Assembly: GCA_015486775.1 (NCBI GenBank)
Contig: WFRA01000377.1
Coordinates: 1 to 11,012, forward strand
Length of the DNA stretch: 11,012 nt
DNA from: Kiritimatiellales bacterium
GTDB taxonomy: Bacteria; Verrucomicrobiota; Kiritimatiellia; Kiritimatiellales; Pontiellaceae
Reading direction: 5' to 3'
Made by a program: the position numbers and the translations under genes. A model generated the notes under the pieces. The model was not told where the DNA came from. It saw nothing but the letters and a program-made list of their open reading frames with translations, and searched no databases. Of this stretch, positions 1 to 7,597 are shown piece after piece (the first letter of the stretch is position 1; every line of letters begins with the position of its first letter).

Positions 1-14
1 ATTTTAGTTTTATT

Positions 15-40
15 ACAAAATGATTGCGGACAAAATGATT
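15..40. repeat. Tandem pair of 11-bp direct repeats (ACAAAATGATT)
   Basis: Two identical copies of ACAAAATGATT (15-25 and 30-40) are separated by GCGG. The spacing (4-bp spacer) and core (AATGATT) match the repeated unit GGCAGAATGATT found twice at 8983-9010, so this is probably a diverged half of the same interspersed repeat family. No inverted partner is seen to its right within the window; one could lie left of position 1. It lies just beyond the 3' end of the toxin pair. Confidence 0.55.
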
Positions 41-84
41 CCCGATTCTCGCCTATTTCTCAGCCGAAACATCTGCCCGCACTT

Positions 85-234
85 TTATTTCCCGCCCAAC
101 CGGCTTTCAAATGCTTTGGTGCGTTCCGCCCAGAAACGCAACTCCTCGTCGGCTGTTTTCCCTTTCAACTTTCGCATTAAACGTCGTGCACCGTCCCGTT
201 TCAATTGCACGCACTTCGGCTCACTCGTAGTCAT
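85..234 (-). CDS. Small partner (probable antitoxin) of the PIN-domain protein, 49 aa
   Basis: This 49-codon gene starts at an ATG inside the end of the PIN gene (14-nt overlap, different frame) and stops with TAA at 85-87, so it is probably translated by coupling. The product is small, basic and likely helical. Its order is an N-terminal CVQLKRDGARRL stretch (residues 8-19), a KLKGKTADEE segment (22-31) and an EELRFWAERTKAF stretch (30-42). From general knowledge, PIN proteins of this type are often followed by a short protein with the pattern 'CVELKR.GAE...I.GMT.EEELAFW.ERT..L', which this matches closely. A role as antitoxin is inferred from gene pairing; there is no recognisable DNA-binding domain such as AbrB, RHH or Phd. 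The toxin-first order is the reverse of most VapBC operons. Confidence 0.72.
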   Translation of the reverse strand: MTTSEPKCVQLKRDGARRLMRKLKGKTADEELRFWAERTKAFESRLGGK

Positions 235-676
235 AGTCAATTACCTCCAACGGCGAAAATATGCCGATCTCGTGATGCCCATACAATTTATTAATCGCGT
301 TGTATTTTGGAATTTTGTCGTAGTGGACGATATGTTTGAAGTTCCAGCTAATGATCAGCTCACATTCCGAAATTGTCGCAAGGGCAACATGCAAAGCATC
401 GTCGAGCGACTTGAGTGTCACGATTTCAGCATCAATATACGCTTCCCGCAAACTTAACGAGGATTCATCAATCTGGGCAACCTCCGCCATTTCGGCATAT
501 TTATAAAAAACAGCTCGGACATTCTCCGGTGCGCACTCTATTTCACCCTCAACAACAGCGGATGTCACAAGCTGCAAATCTCCCGAATCTATCAGATCAA
601 ACAACTTTCTCGTCGGGGAAGAAAATTCCTTATCAAACAATCCTCCAAATACGGATGTGTCGGCATAAATTTTCAT
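221..676 (-). CDS. PIN-domain protein, VapC-like type II toxin
   Basis: The product is 151 aa, the normal length of a single PIN domain, which is typically a metal-dependent RNase. It opens with IYADTSVFGG, giving the first acidic residue D6. E45, in the segment before CAPE (48-51), is the likely second. LDDALHVALAT (91-101) supplies D93 with H96. The next motif, SWNFKHI (110-116), replaces the usual T-x-D-x-D/N element with an Asn-containing version, as in the subfamily 'DTSVFGG...SWNFKHIV'. The gene starts 14 nt after the rnfG stop without a clear Shine-Dalgarno, so it may be read from the rnf transcript. It overlaps its small partner gene by 14 nt. Base composition is visibly AT-richer than the rnf genes, suggesting separate acquisition. 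The family call is firm; the cellular target is unknown. Confidence 0.85.
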   Translation of the reverse strand: MKIYADTSVFGGLFDKEFSSPTRKLFDLIDSGDLQLVTSAVVEGEIECAPENVRAVFYKYAEMAEVAQIDESSLSLREAYIDAEIVTLKSLDDALHVALATISECELIISWNFKHIVHYDKIPKYNAINKLYGHHEIGIFSPLEVIDYDYE

Positions 677-690
677 GAACGGATCTTTGC

Positions 691-1352
691 CTATTTTTTC
701 GGTTCTTGACGCAAGTCATCCAGATGGTCGATCGCGGTTCTGGAGACGGCGAAGATGGCACCGTCGACGGCCCGGCTGGTGATGGTTGCGCCGGTCTTGC
801 CGTTGATTTTTTCGCCGTCCTTGACGATGGGCCAGCGCTCGCTACCCGCTTTCTTGCCGCTGTACCAGTCGAGGTAGACGTTGGGCGGCAGGCCGGCTGA
901 GGGCTTCTTGCCCTTGAGAAGGTTGGCCAGCGTCTTTTGCACCTTGCGGTCGGTGACGGAGGTTCCAAGCCCTGGCGTCTCGCTGTTGGCCGTGACGATC
1001 ACAGTGCGAATGGTGCCGTCGGTCTCGAGTCCGGCCATGACGGTGACATCGCCGGAAAAGCCCTCGGGGGTGATGACCTCGCCGGCGTAGCCGACGATTT
1101 TCCCATCCTTTTTGGCAATGTAGAATTTGACGGGCCAGCCTTCGGCGGAATTGATCACCACGGTCTCTTCGCCGGGGGCGTTGTCGAACGCGGGTAGCAC
1201 CTGTTCAAGGGCGGTATTAGTTTTTTTCTGGAGGTTCGCCTGAATGGCGTCCGTGGTGGAGGTGGAGACCCAGGCCAGCAGGCCGGCGGCGAGCGCGGCA
1301 ATGCCGCCGAGGAAAATTCCAAGCTTTGGAATATTGATTTTTTGTTCAGCCA

Positions 1353-1353
<1 letters not shown>
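691..1353 (-). CDS. rnfG: Rnf complex subunit RnfG (FMN-binding)
   Basis: RnfG is the membrane-anchored periplasmic subunit of the ferredoxin:NAD+ oxidoreductase and carries a covalently bound FMN. The 220-aa product has an N-terminal membrane anchor (about residues 11-30), the conserved ETPGLG (125-130) of the RnfG/NqrC family, and the flavin attachment site KTGATITS (186-193), in which T190 would carry FMN by phosphoester bond. The site has Thr where Ser is usual. The ATG at 1351-1353 is chosen because it overlaps the rnfD stop codon by one base (TAATG), implying coupled translation; an open frame runs further upstream but only as a shadow of rnfD. The C-terminus looks complete. The following gene is a PIN toxin instead of the expected rnfE. 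Confidence 0.95.
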
Positions 1354-2363
<1,010 letters not shown>

Positions 2364-2395
2364 AGCTAATTCTCGTTTTCCATTAAATGGTTTTT

Positions 2396-2464
2396 ACCAC
2401 GAATGCCCCGAATCTTCTCGAATTCAAAATAGCTTGATTCGTATCCATTCGGGTGATTCGTGGT
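2396..2464. repeat. 69-bp palindromic repeat between rnfC and rnfD
   Basis: Two 28-bp arms (2396-2423 and 2437-2464) are inverted around a 13-bp loop. Both arms begin ACCACGAAT at the outside, then carry CCCGAAT, then end CGAAT next to the loop, so GAAT recurs every 9-10 bases. The arms pair at about 21 of 28 positions. The outer end directly abuts the rnfC stop codon (2465-2467). The pattern resembles the 'ACCACGAAT...ATTCGTGGT' intergenic elements I recall from several bacterial genomes. It has no T-tract, so it is not a typical terminator; it could act as an mRNA processing or stability element. Confidence 0.8.
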
Positions 2465-3793
2465 TTATTTTTTCTTCCTTAGTTCGGCTTGGATTTCGAT
2501 CTTGGCGCGCTTGAAGTGCTGGTTGAGCGGGCGGCGCGACGGGCAGACATAGCTGCACGAGCCGCACTCGATGCAGGCCATCACGTTGAGCTCCTCGGCC
2601 CAGTCGAAGCGTTTGTTCTCCACCGCCTGGCTGATGGTGGCGGGCAGGATACTCATGGGGCAGACCTCCACGCAGCGGCCGCAGCGGATGCAGGGGTCGG
2701 AGGAATACTGCGAAACCTCGTCGCGCGAGATCAGCAGGATGCCGGAGGTGTTTTTCATCACGGTCACGCCGAGCGAACTCTGCGCAATGCCCATCATCGG
2801 GCCGCCGAGCAGCAGCTTGGCGGGCTGTTCGTTCACGCCGCCGACAAACTCCAGCGCCTTTTCGACGGGGGTGCCTAGTCGCAAGCGCCAGTTTCCGGGA
2901 TTCACCACCGACTTGCCGGTGATGGTGGTGATACGCTCGATGGAGGGACGTCCTTTCACCACGGCATCGGCAATCGCGACGGCCGAGGCCACGTTCTGAA
3001 CCACGCAGTGGACATCCATCGGCAGCTTGCCGATGGGCACCTCGCGACCGGTGATGGCATAAATCAGCTGTTTTTCCGCACCCTGCGGATAGTTGACCGG
3101 CAGCCCCTGCACGGTGACGCCATATTTCCCGGCCACTTTTTCCAAGGCTTGGATCGCATCGGGCTTGTTGTTTTCCACACCGATCACGGCAGTTTCCAAA
3201 CCCAGGATACGCGCAATGATCGCCGCGCCGAGCGCAACATCCTCGGCTTGCTCCAGCATTAGGCGGTGGTCGGCGGTGAGGTAGGGTTCGCACTCGGCAC
3301 CGTTGAGGATGAGCGTATCGATCGTCTTGCCTTCGGGCGGGGAGAGCTTGACGTGCGCCGGGAAACCCGCGCCGCCCATGCCGACGATGCCCGCGTCCCA
3401 GACGCGCTGCTTCAACATTTTGGGTTCGGTATTTTTCCAGTCGCTCATCGGCACGAACGGGGCACCCCACTCGTCCTCGCCGTCGGCGGTGATTTCGATA
3501 GAAGGCACCGACATGCCGGTCGGCCCGGGGCACTTGTCGATCATCTTGATGGTTCCGCTGGTGGGGGCGTGTAGCGGCACGGAGACAAACCCGCCCGCCT
3601 TGGCCAGCAGGTCGCCCTTCTTGACGACATCGCCCTTCTTGACCACCAGCTCCGGCGGCGCACCGATGTTCTGGTGCATGATCACTTTATAGCTTTCGAG
3701 CAGCGGCGCGTCCTGGATCGGCTTGTCCTTCGAAAGCGCCTTGCTGTCGTTGGGGTGGACGCCCCCCTTGAACTTTCTCGTTTGGTTGCTCAT
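2465..3793 (-). CDS. rnfC: Rnf complex subunit RnfC (NADH/FMN and 2x[4Fe-4S])
   Basis: RnfC is the peripheral cytoplasmic subunit where NAD(H) is handled, with soluble FMN and two [4Fe-4S] clusters. The 442-aa product begins with KFKGGVHP, followed by a barrel/sandwich region (HAPTSGTIK, 75-83). The NADH/FMN-binding Rossmann-like domain has GMGGAGFPAHVK (138-149) and NGAECEPY (164-171). Two C-terminal ferredoxin motifs have Cys 368/371/374/378 and 407/410/413/417. The length is normal for RnfC without the long C-terminal extension seen in gammaproteobacteria. A strong GGAGGA Shine-Dalgarno lies about 9 bases before the ATG, inside the end of rnfB, and the start overlaps the rnfB stop as ATGA. 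Confidence 0.96.
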   Translation of the reverse strand: MSNQTRKFKGGVHPNDSKALSKDKPIQDAPLLESYKVIMHQNIGAPPELVVKKGDVVKKGDLLAKAGGFVSVPLHAPTSGTIKMIDKCPGPTGMSVPSIEITADGEDEWGAPFVPMSDWKNTEPKMLKQRVWDAGIVGMGGAGFPAHVKLSPPEGKTIDTLILNGAECEPYLTADHRLMLEQAEDVALGAAIIARILGLETAVIGVENNKPDAIQALEKVAGKYGVTVQGLPVNYPQGAEKQLIYAITGREVPIGKLPMDVHCVVQNVASAVAIADAVVKGRPSIERITTITGKSVVNPGNWRLRLGTPVEKALEFVGGVNEQPAKLLLGGPMMGIAQSSLGVTVMKNTSGILLISRDEVSQYSSDPCIRCGRCVEVCPMSILPATISQAVENKRFDWAEELNVMACIECGSCSYVCPSRRPLNQHFKRAKIEIQAELRKKK

Positions 3794-4620
3794 TTGGAAG
3801 CTCCTCCATAACCGCCGGCCACATGCTTGGAAGCCAGGCGCAACGCCGAGGTCGGGCAGGCCGAGGCTTCGACCAGCTCGGGCGGCGGCGGGTTTTCATA
3901 GTTGGTTTTGACCAGGAAGCCGTCGACGAGCATGTGGTCTTCCTCGCCGGAAGCCTTCACGCACTTGCGGCAGGCGATGCAGGCGGTCTTGCAGACCTTG
4001 CGCTTAGCGGCACCCTTTTCCGGCGAGTTGCAGTAGACATGCACCTCCGCCGTCGCCGGAACCATGATAATCAAATTCTTCGGGCAGGCCGCCACGCAGT
4101 TTTCGCAGCCGACGCAAAGTTCGGGATGAACCACGGCCAGCCCGTCGCGGATTTCGATGGCACCGAATGGGCAGGCATCCGCGCAGGAACCGAAGCCGAG
4201 GCAACCATAGTCGCAGCCCTTCGCGCCGCCAGCCACCAGCACCGCCGAGCGGCAGTCGCGCACGCCGTTGTAGAGCGAGCGCACGGTATTGGCACAGTCG
4301 CCGGAGCAGCGGACCAGCGCGACGCGCTTCTCCTTCTCCTCGGCCGCGATGCCCAGATAGCCGGCAATGTCGGCCACTGCCTCCGGCGCGGCGACCGGGC
4401 AGCCGCCCGGCTGGGCGCGCCCCTCCACCACCGCCTTGGCAAAGTCGGCGCAACCGGCAAACCCGCAGCCGCCGCAGTTGGCGCCCGGCAGGCGCTCTTC
4501 CACGCCTTCAACCCGCTCGTCGACCTCGACGGCGAACGCCTTGGCCACGATGCCGATGATAATCCCCAAAACCGCGCCGAGCACCCCCGCCGCAACAATC
4601 GCTATCAGTGCAATGTTCAT
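3790..4620 (-). CDS. rnfB: Rnf complex iron-sulfur subunit RnfB
   Basis: RnfB is the electron entry subunit that accepts electrons from reduced ferredoxin. The 276-aa product has one N-terminal membrane helix (about 4-30), then the NCGGCGFAGC four-Cys Fe-S domain (C49, C52, C57, C74). Further Cys lie at 105/109/123. Ferredoxin-type motifs follow: C136/140/146/150 (ending CPFGAI), C169/172/175/179 (ending CPKNLI) and C210/214/217/220 with a distant ACP at 254-256. It is longer than the enterobacterial form and matches the multi-cluster clostridial/bacteroidal type, but the C-terminal ferredoxin repeat appears shortened because the final CP motif is separated by an insert. The ATG at 4620 has AGGA seven bases upstream. 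Confidence 0.95.
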   Translation of the reverse strand: MNIALIAIVAAGVLGAVLGIIIGIVAKAFAVEVDERVEGVEERLPGANCGGCGFAGCADFAKAVVEGRAQPGGCPVAAPEAVADIAGYLGIAAEEKEKRVALVRCSGDCANTVRSLYNGVRDCRSAVLVAGGAKGCDYGCLGFGSCADACPFGAIEIRDGLAVVHPELCVGCENCVAACPKNLIIMVPATAEVHVYCNSPEKGAAKRKVCKTACIACRKCVKASGEEDHMLVDGFLVKTNYENPPPPELVEASACPTSALRLASKHVAGGYGGASK

Positions 4621-4628
4621 TCTTAAAT

Positions 4629-4667
4629 CCTAGACTTTAGACCTTCGACTTCCAGACCTTCCGACCT
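4629..4667 (-). repeat. Short degenerate repeat in rnfA-rnfB gap
   Basis: Reading the minus strand, five loosely repeated units of 6-9 bases begin AGGTC or AGTC: AGGTCGGA, AGGTCTGGA, AGTCGA, AGGTCTAA and AGTCTAGG. They fill almost the whole 49-bp gap. The last unit supplies the AGGA Shine-Dalgarno of rnfB (4628-4631). It may be a remnant of a slipped-strand repeat; function unknown. Confidence 0.45.
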
Positions 4668-4669
4668 CG

Positions 4670-5263
4670 TTAAACCAACCCCGAAAACCCCATGAACGCC
4701 ATGGCGAGGATGCCCGCCGTGATCAGCGAAATCGCCGTGCCCTCGAACGCCTTCGGCACATTGGCCAGGTCGAGCTTTTCGCGCAGGCTCGAAAAAAGGA
4801 TGAGCGCGAGCGCAAAGCCGAGCGCCGAGCAGAAGCCGTAGATCGTGGCGCCGTACCAGGTGGACTGGATCGAATCCGGCGCGGCCTTGGCATTGAGCAG
4901 CACGCAGCCGAGCACCGCGCAGTTGGTGGTGATCAGCGGCAGGAAGATGCCGAGGCTCTCGTAGAGCTTGGCGCTGAGCTTCTGGAGCATGATCTCGACG
5001 AGCTGCACCAGCGAGGCAATCACCACGATGAAGACCAGCGTCTGCAAAAACTCCAGCTTCATCGGAACCAGCAGGAACGTGTTGATCAGCGAGCTGACCA
5101 GCGAGGCCAGCGTCATAACGAAGATCACCGCGCCCGACATGCCCAGCGCCGTGTCCAGCTTCTTCGAAACCCCCAGGAACGGGCAGATTCCGAGAAACTT
5201 CGACAACACGAAGTTGTTCACCAGAATCGCCCCGATCGTAATCACCAGAAAATCGCTCAACAT
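4670..5263 (-). CDS. rnfA: Rnf complex membrane subunit RnfA
   Basis: RnfA is a six-helix inner-membrane subunit homologous to NqrE. With its paralogue RnfE it forms an inverted pair holding an intramembrane iron site or [2Fe-2S] cluster. The 197-aa product carries the two diagnostic half-sites LGICPFLGVSKK (24-35, C27) and TTNCAVLG (112-119, C115). It also has NNFVL near the N-terminus and ends in AFMGFSGLV. NNFVLSKFLGICPF identifies it as RnfA and not RnfE, which has NP.LVQ.LG.CP. A Shine-Dalgarno-like AGAGGG lies about ten bases before the ATG. It is the first gene of the rnf operon; a gap of about 135 bp separates it from the helicase gene on the same strand. Confidence 0.95.
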   Translation of the reverse strand: MLSDFLVITIGAILVNNFVLSKFLGICPFLGVSKKLDTALGMSGAVIFVMTLASLVSSLINTFLLVPMKLEFLQTLVFIVVIASLVQLVEIMLQKLSAKLYESLGIFLPLITTNCAVLGCVLLNAKAAPDSIQSTWYGATIYGFCSALGFALALILFSSLREKLDLANVPKAFEGTAISLITAGILAMAFMGFSGLV

Positions 5264-5398
5264 AAGCCCGTTACCCTCTTTTTTCCCTCAAGCATTAAAA
5301 ACCGCGTGCATGGTAGCACCGCGAAAAACAACTGCAACCCCGATGGAAGCCTTTTCCCTTATTTAGAATGGGTTCCAATAAGCCGGCGGCGACGGGCG
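5264..5398 (-). promoter_or_regulatory. rnfA: Intergenic leader of rnf operon; weak promoter or terminator
   Basis: This 135-bp gap is the only place where a dedicated rnf promoter could sit in the window. On the minus strand, TTGCAG (5332-5337) and TACCAT (5310-5315) are 16 bases apart, a weak -35/-10 match. The same stretch can also be read as an imperfect hairpin (GTGC/GCAC closed by CGC/GCG with a bulge) followed by GGTTTTT, which would end the helicase transcript. The sequence alone does not decide between them. Confidence 0.25.
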
Positions 5399-7402
5399 TC
5401 AGTTTCCAAGGTCTGGAAGTTCGATCTCGTCCACGGGGCATTTGTCCAATGATTGGAGAAAGAGCCGGCCGTACCACTGGTTGCGGACGCGGCTGTCGAG
5501 GATGGTCACGGTTCCGTGGTCGCTCCCGCTGCGGATGAGCCGCCCCACCCCCTGGCGGAACTTCAGGACGGCTTCGGGCAGAGAATATTCCTTGAAGGGG
5601 TTGCCGCCGCGCGCCTCGATCGACTCAAACCGCGCCTGGATCAGCGGGTGATCGGGTACGGCGAAGGGCAGGCGGGTGATGATGACGTGGCTGAGCGCCT
5701 CGCCCGGGACATCGACCCCCATCCAGAAGCGGTCGAGCCCAAAAAGCACCGCCGCCTCATGGGCGCGGAATTTTTCGAGCATCCGCTTGGGCGGCATGCC
5801 ACCGCCCTGCACAAGGAATTCATACTCCTCGAAATCGTCGCGCAGCTCGTCGGCCACCTGGTTCATCAGCCGCGCGTTGGTGAAGAGCACAAAGGCGCGC
5901 CCGCGGCTTTCGTGCACAAAATATTTGATGGCAGCAGCGGTGGCGGCCTCGAACTTTTCCGCCGCAGGCGGCGGCATGTTGACGGGAATCTGGATGCGCA
6001 TCTGCCGGGCATAGTCGAAGGGCGAGCCGACGCGCAGTTCGGAGCACTCCTCCGCGCCGATGCGATGGCGGAAGTAGCCCAGCTTGTTGCCCACGGCGAG
6101 CGTGGCGCTGGTCATGACGACGCAGGGAATTTCGTCGAAAAGCATCTCGCGCAGGATCGGACCGACATCCACCGGGGCGGAGTAGAGCACCGCCTGCTTG
6201 CGGCGGCCCTGGAGCTCGATCCAGTAGACCTGGTCTTCGAGCGACTGCTTGAGGAAGGTCTCGACCGTGTCGCGCAGCTCCAGCCCTTTGGTGCGGAGCG
6301 ATTTGACCTCGGACTGCATGTCCTCGTTGTCGATGGTCTCCGAGAGGGTCTTGAGGTGGAGGCACAGGTTGGTGATCTTCAGCGGCAGGTCGGTCTCGAT
6401 GGGCGGCGGGGAAAAGATGCGCTGCTGGCTCTTTTTCGCCCCCAGCTTGTAGTGGCTGCGGATCTTCTCGAAAAAGGCATCGGCCACCTCCCCCACCCGC
6501 AGGGCCTGCAGGACGCCGTCGGTATCGCCGAGCGCGGCGCAGAGCCCCTTCTTCCGCTCGCCGCCATGGACGCGCCGCAGCCAATAGTCGACCATGTAGG
6601 GCGAGAGGCGGATGCCCAGATGCGCCGAGGCCACCTGCTCCATCTGGTGCGCCTCGTCGAACACCACATGGCCGTAGGGCGGTAGGATCGCCGCCCCCTG
6701 CGCCCGAAGCGCCAGCTCGGAAAAAAAGAGCGAATGGTTCACCACCAGCACCTGGGCGTCCTGCATTTTCTGGCGGGCCTTCATGAAGTAGCAGTCGGAA
6801 TAGAAGGCGCAGCGCTTGCCCCGGCAGTTTCCATGCTCGGCGCAGACCGCGCTCCAGACGGGATGGTCGGGCTGCTCTTCCAGCTCCTGGAAACTTCCAT
6901 CCTTGAGCTGCTTGTTGCTGGCCAGGGCATAGAGGTTTTCCAGCTGCCTTTCGCGGTGGGGCTCGAGCAGGTCGCCGCCCATCTGGCGCGCCCGCTGGAG
7001 GCGGCGCAGGCAGAGATAGTTCGAACGCCCCTTCACCATCACCGCATTGAAGTCGCGTCCCAGCACCTTGCGCACAAAGGGAATATCCTTGTGCATCAGC
7101 TGCTCCTGCAAGGTGATGGTGTAGGTGGCCACCACGCAGCGCGTCTCGCGCTCGAGCGCCGAGAGAATCTGCGGCACCAAATAGGCAAAGCTCTTCCCCA
7201 CCCCCGTGCCGGCCTCCACCGCCAGATGGTGGCCAAACCCCGCCGCATCGGCGATCGCCCGCGCCATCTTCTGCTGCTGGGGGCGTAATTCAAAATTAAT
7301 CCCTCCGTCCGTGCAGTGCCGTTCCAACAAACCGCCCGGTTCGAAAAAATGATCCGTCGTTTGGGCGGCTTGCGGGGTCGGGGCTGGGTCGAGTGAAATC
7401 AT
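5399..7402 (-). CDS. dinG: DinG/YoaA-family Fe-S DNA helicase
   Basis: This is an ATP-dependent 5'-3' superfamily 2 helicase of the XPD/DinG type, expected to unwind DNA or RNA-DNA structures in repair. The 667-aa product has Walker A EAGTGVGKS (63-71), the DEAH box (249-252), TSATLA (431-436), a GVDVPGEAL segment (562-570) and motif VI QGVGRLIRS (617-625), followed by DSR (636-638). Four cysteines, C131 and C193/C198/C204, have the same 5- and 6-residue spacing as the [4Fe-4S] ligands of E. coli DinG. The length fits DinG/YoaA without the N-terminal exonuclease domain of some Firmicutes. DinG and YoaA cannot be separated here. It is divergent from the secreted-protein genes and upstream of rnf on the same strand. 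Confidence 0.92.
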   Translation of the reverse strand: MISLDPAPTPQAAQTTDHFFEPGGLLERHCTDGGINFELRPQQQKMARAIADAAGFGHHLAVEAGTGVGKSFAYLVPQILSALERETRCVVATYTITLQEQLMHKDIPFVRKVLGRDFNAVMVKGRSNYLCLRRLQRARQMGGDLLEPHRERQLENLYALASNKQLKDGSFQELEEQPDHPVWSAVCAEHGNCRGKRCAFYSDCYFMKARQKMQDAQVLVVNHSLFFSELALRAQGAAILPPYGHVVFDEAHQMEQVASAHLGIRLSPYMVDYWLRRVHGGERKKGLCAALGDTDGVLQALRVGEVADAFFEKIRSHYKLGAKKSQQRIFSPPPIETDLPLKITNLCLHLKTLSETIDNEDMQSEVKSLRTKGLELRDTVETFLKQSLEDQVYWIELQGRRKQAVLYSAPVDVGPILREMLFDEIPCVVMTSATLAVGNKLGYFRHRIGAEECSELRVGSPFDYARQMRIQIPVNMPPPAAEKFEAATAAAIKYFVHESRGRAFVLFTNARLMNQVADELRDDFEEYEFLVQGGGMPPKRMLEKFRAHEAAVLFGLDRFWMGVDVPGEALSHVIITRLPFAVPDHPLIQARFESIEARGGNPFKEYSLPEAVLKFRQGVGRLIRSGSDHGTVTILDSRVRNQWYGRLFLQSLDKCPVDEIELPDLGN

Positions 7403-7423
7403 CCGCGCACCCTAGCCGAGATT

Positions 7424-7445
7424 GAACAGGCTGGAAAGCCTGCTC
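7424..7445. repeat. 22-bp hairpin repeat with GGAA loop
   Basis: GAACAGGCT (7424-7432) and AGCCTGCTC (7437-7445) pair at 8 of 9 positions around a GGAA loop. It lies between the helicase start and the divergent secreted-protein gene. The hairpin at 9889-9910 has the same length, the same loop and the same CTGGAAAG core, so the two appear to be members of one family. No T-tract follows on either strand, so it is not a typical terminator. Confidence 0.65.
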
Positions 7446-7524
7446 CACAACAAAACCCGCTCCAGCGGCAAGCGGAACGAGTTCCTCCGCATTCTCATCG
7501 CTGCAAAAAAAAGGGAAATAAGGT

Positions 7525-7553
7525 TTGCAATGGGTGGAACATACGCCTATACC
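7525..7553 (+). promoter_or_regulatory. Probable sigma-70 promoter of secreted-protein operon
   Basis: TTGCAA (7525-7530) and TATACC (7548-7553) are separated by exactly 17 bases, each matching the housekeeping consensus at 4 of 6 positions. They lie about 45 bases before the start of the 248-aa secreted protein, which has a good Shine-Dalgarno AAGGAG (7586-7591) six bases before its ATG. An A-rich tract lies just upstream at 7505-7512. Confidence 0.5.
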
Positions 7554-7597
7554 TGACCCTGATAACAAAATAATCGACTTACAGTAAGGAGTAGCCC

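Noticed and set aside
20..457. A plus-strand 145-codon frame opposite the toxin pair.
   Set aside because: It is antisense to two genes supported by PIN and partner motifs and has no family signature.
5453..6685. A 410-codon plus-strand frame opposite the helicase.
   Set aside because: It is an antisense shadow of a GC-rich gene, rich in Arg/Ala/His with no domain, while the minus strand has all helicase motifs.
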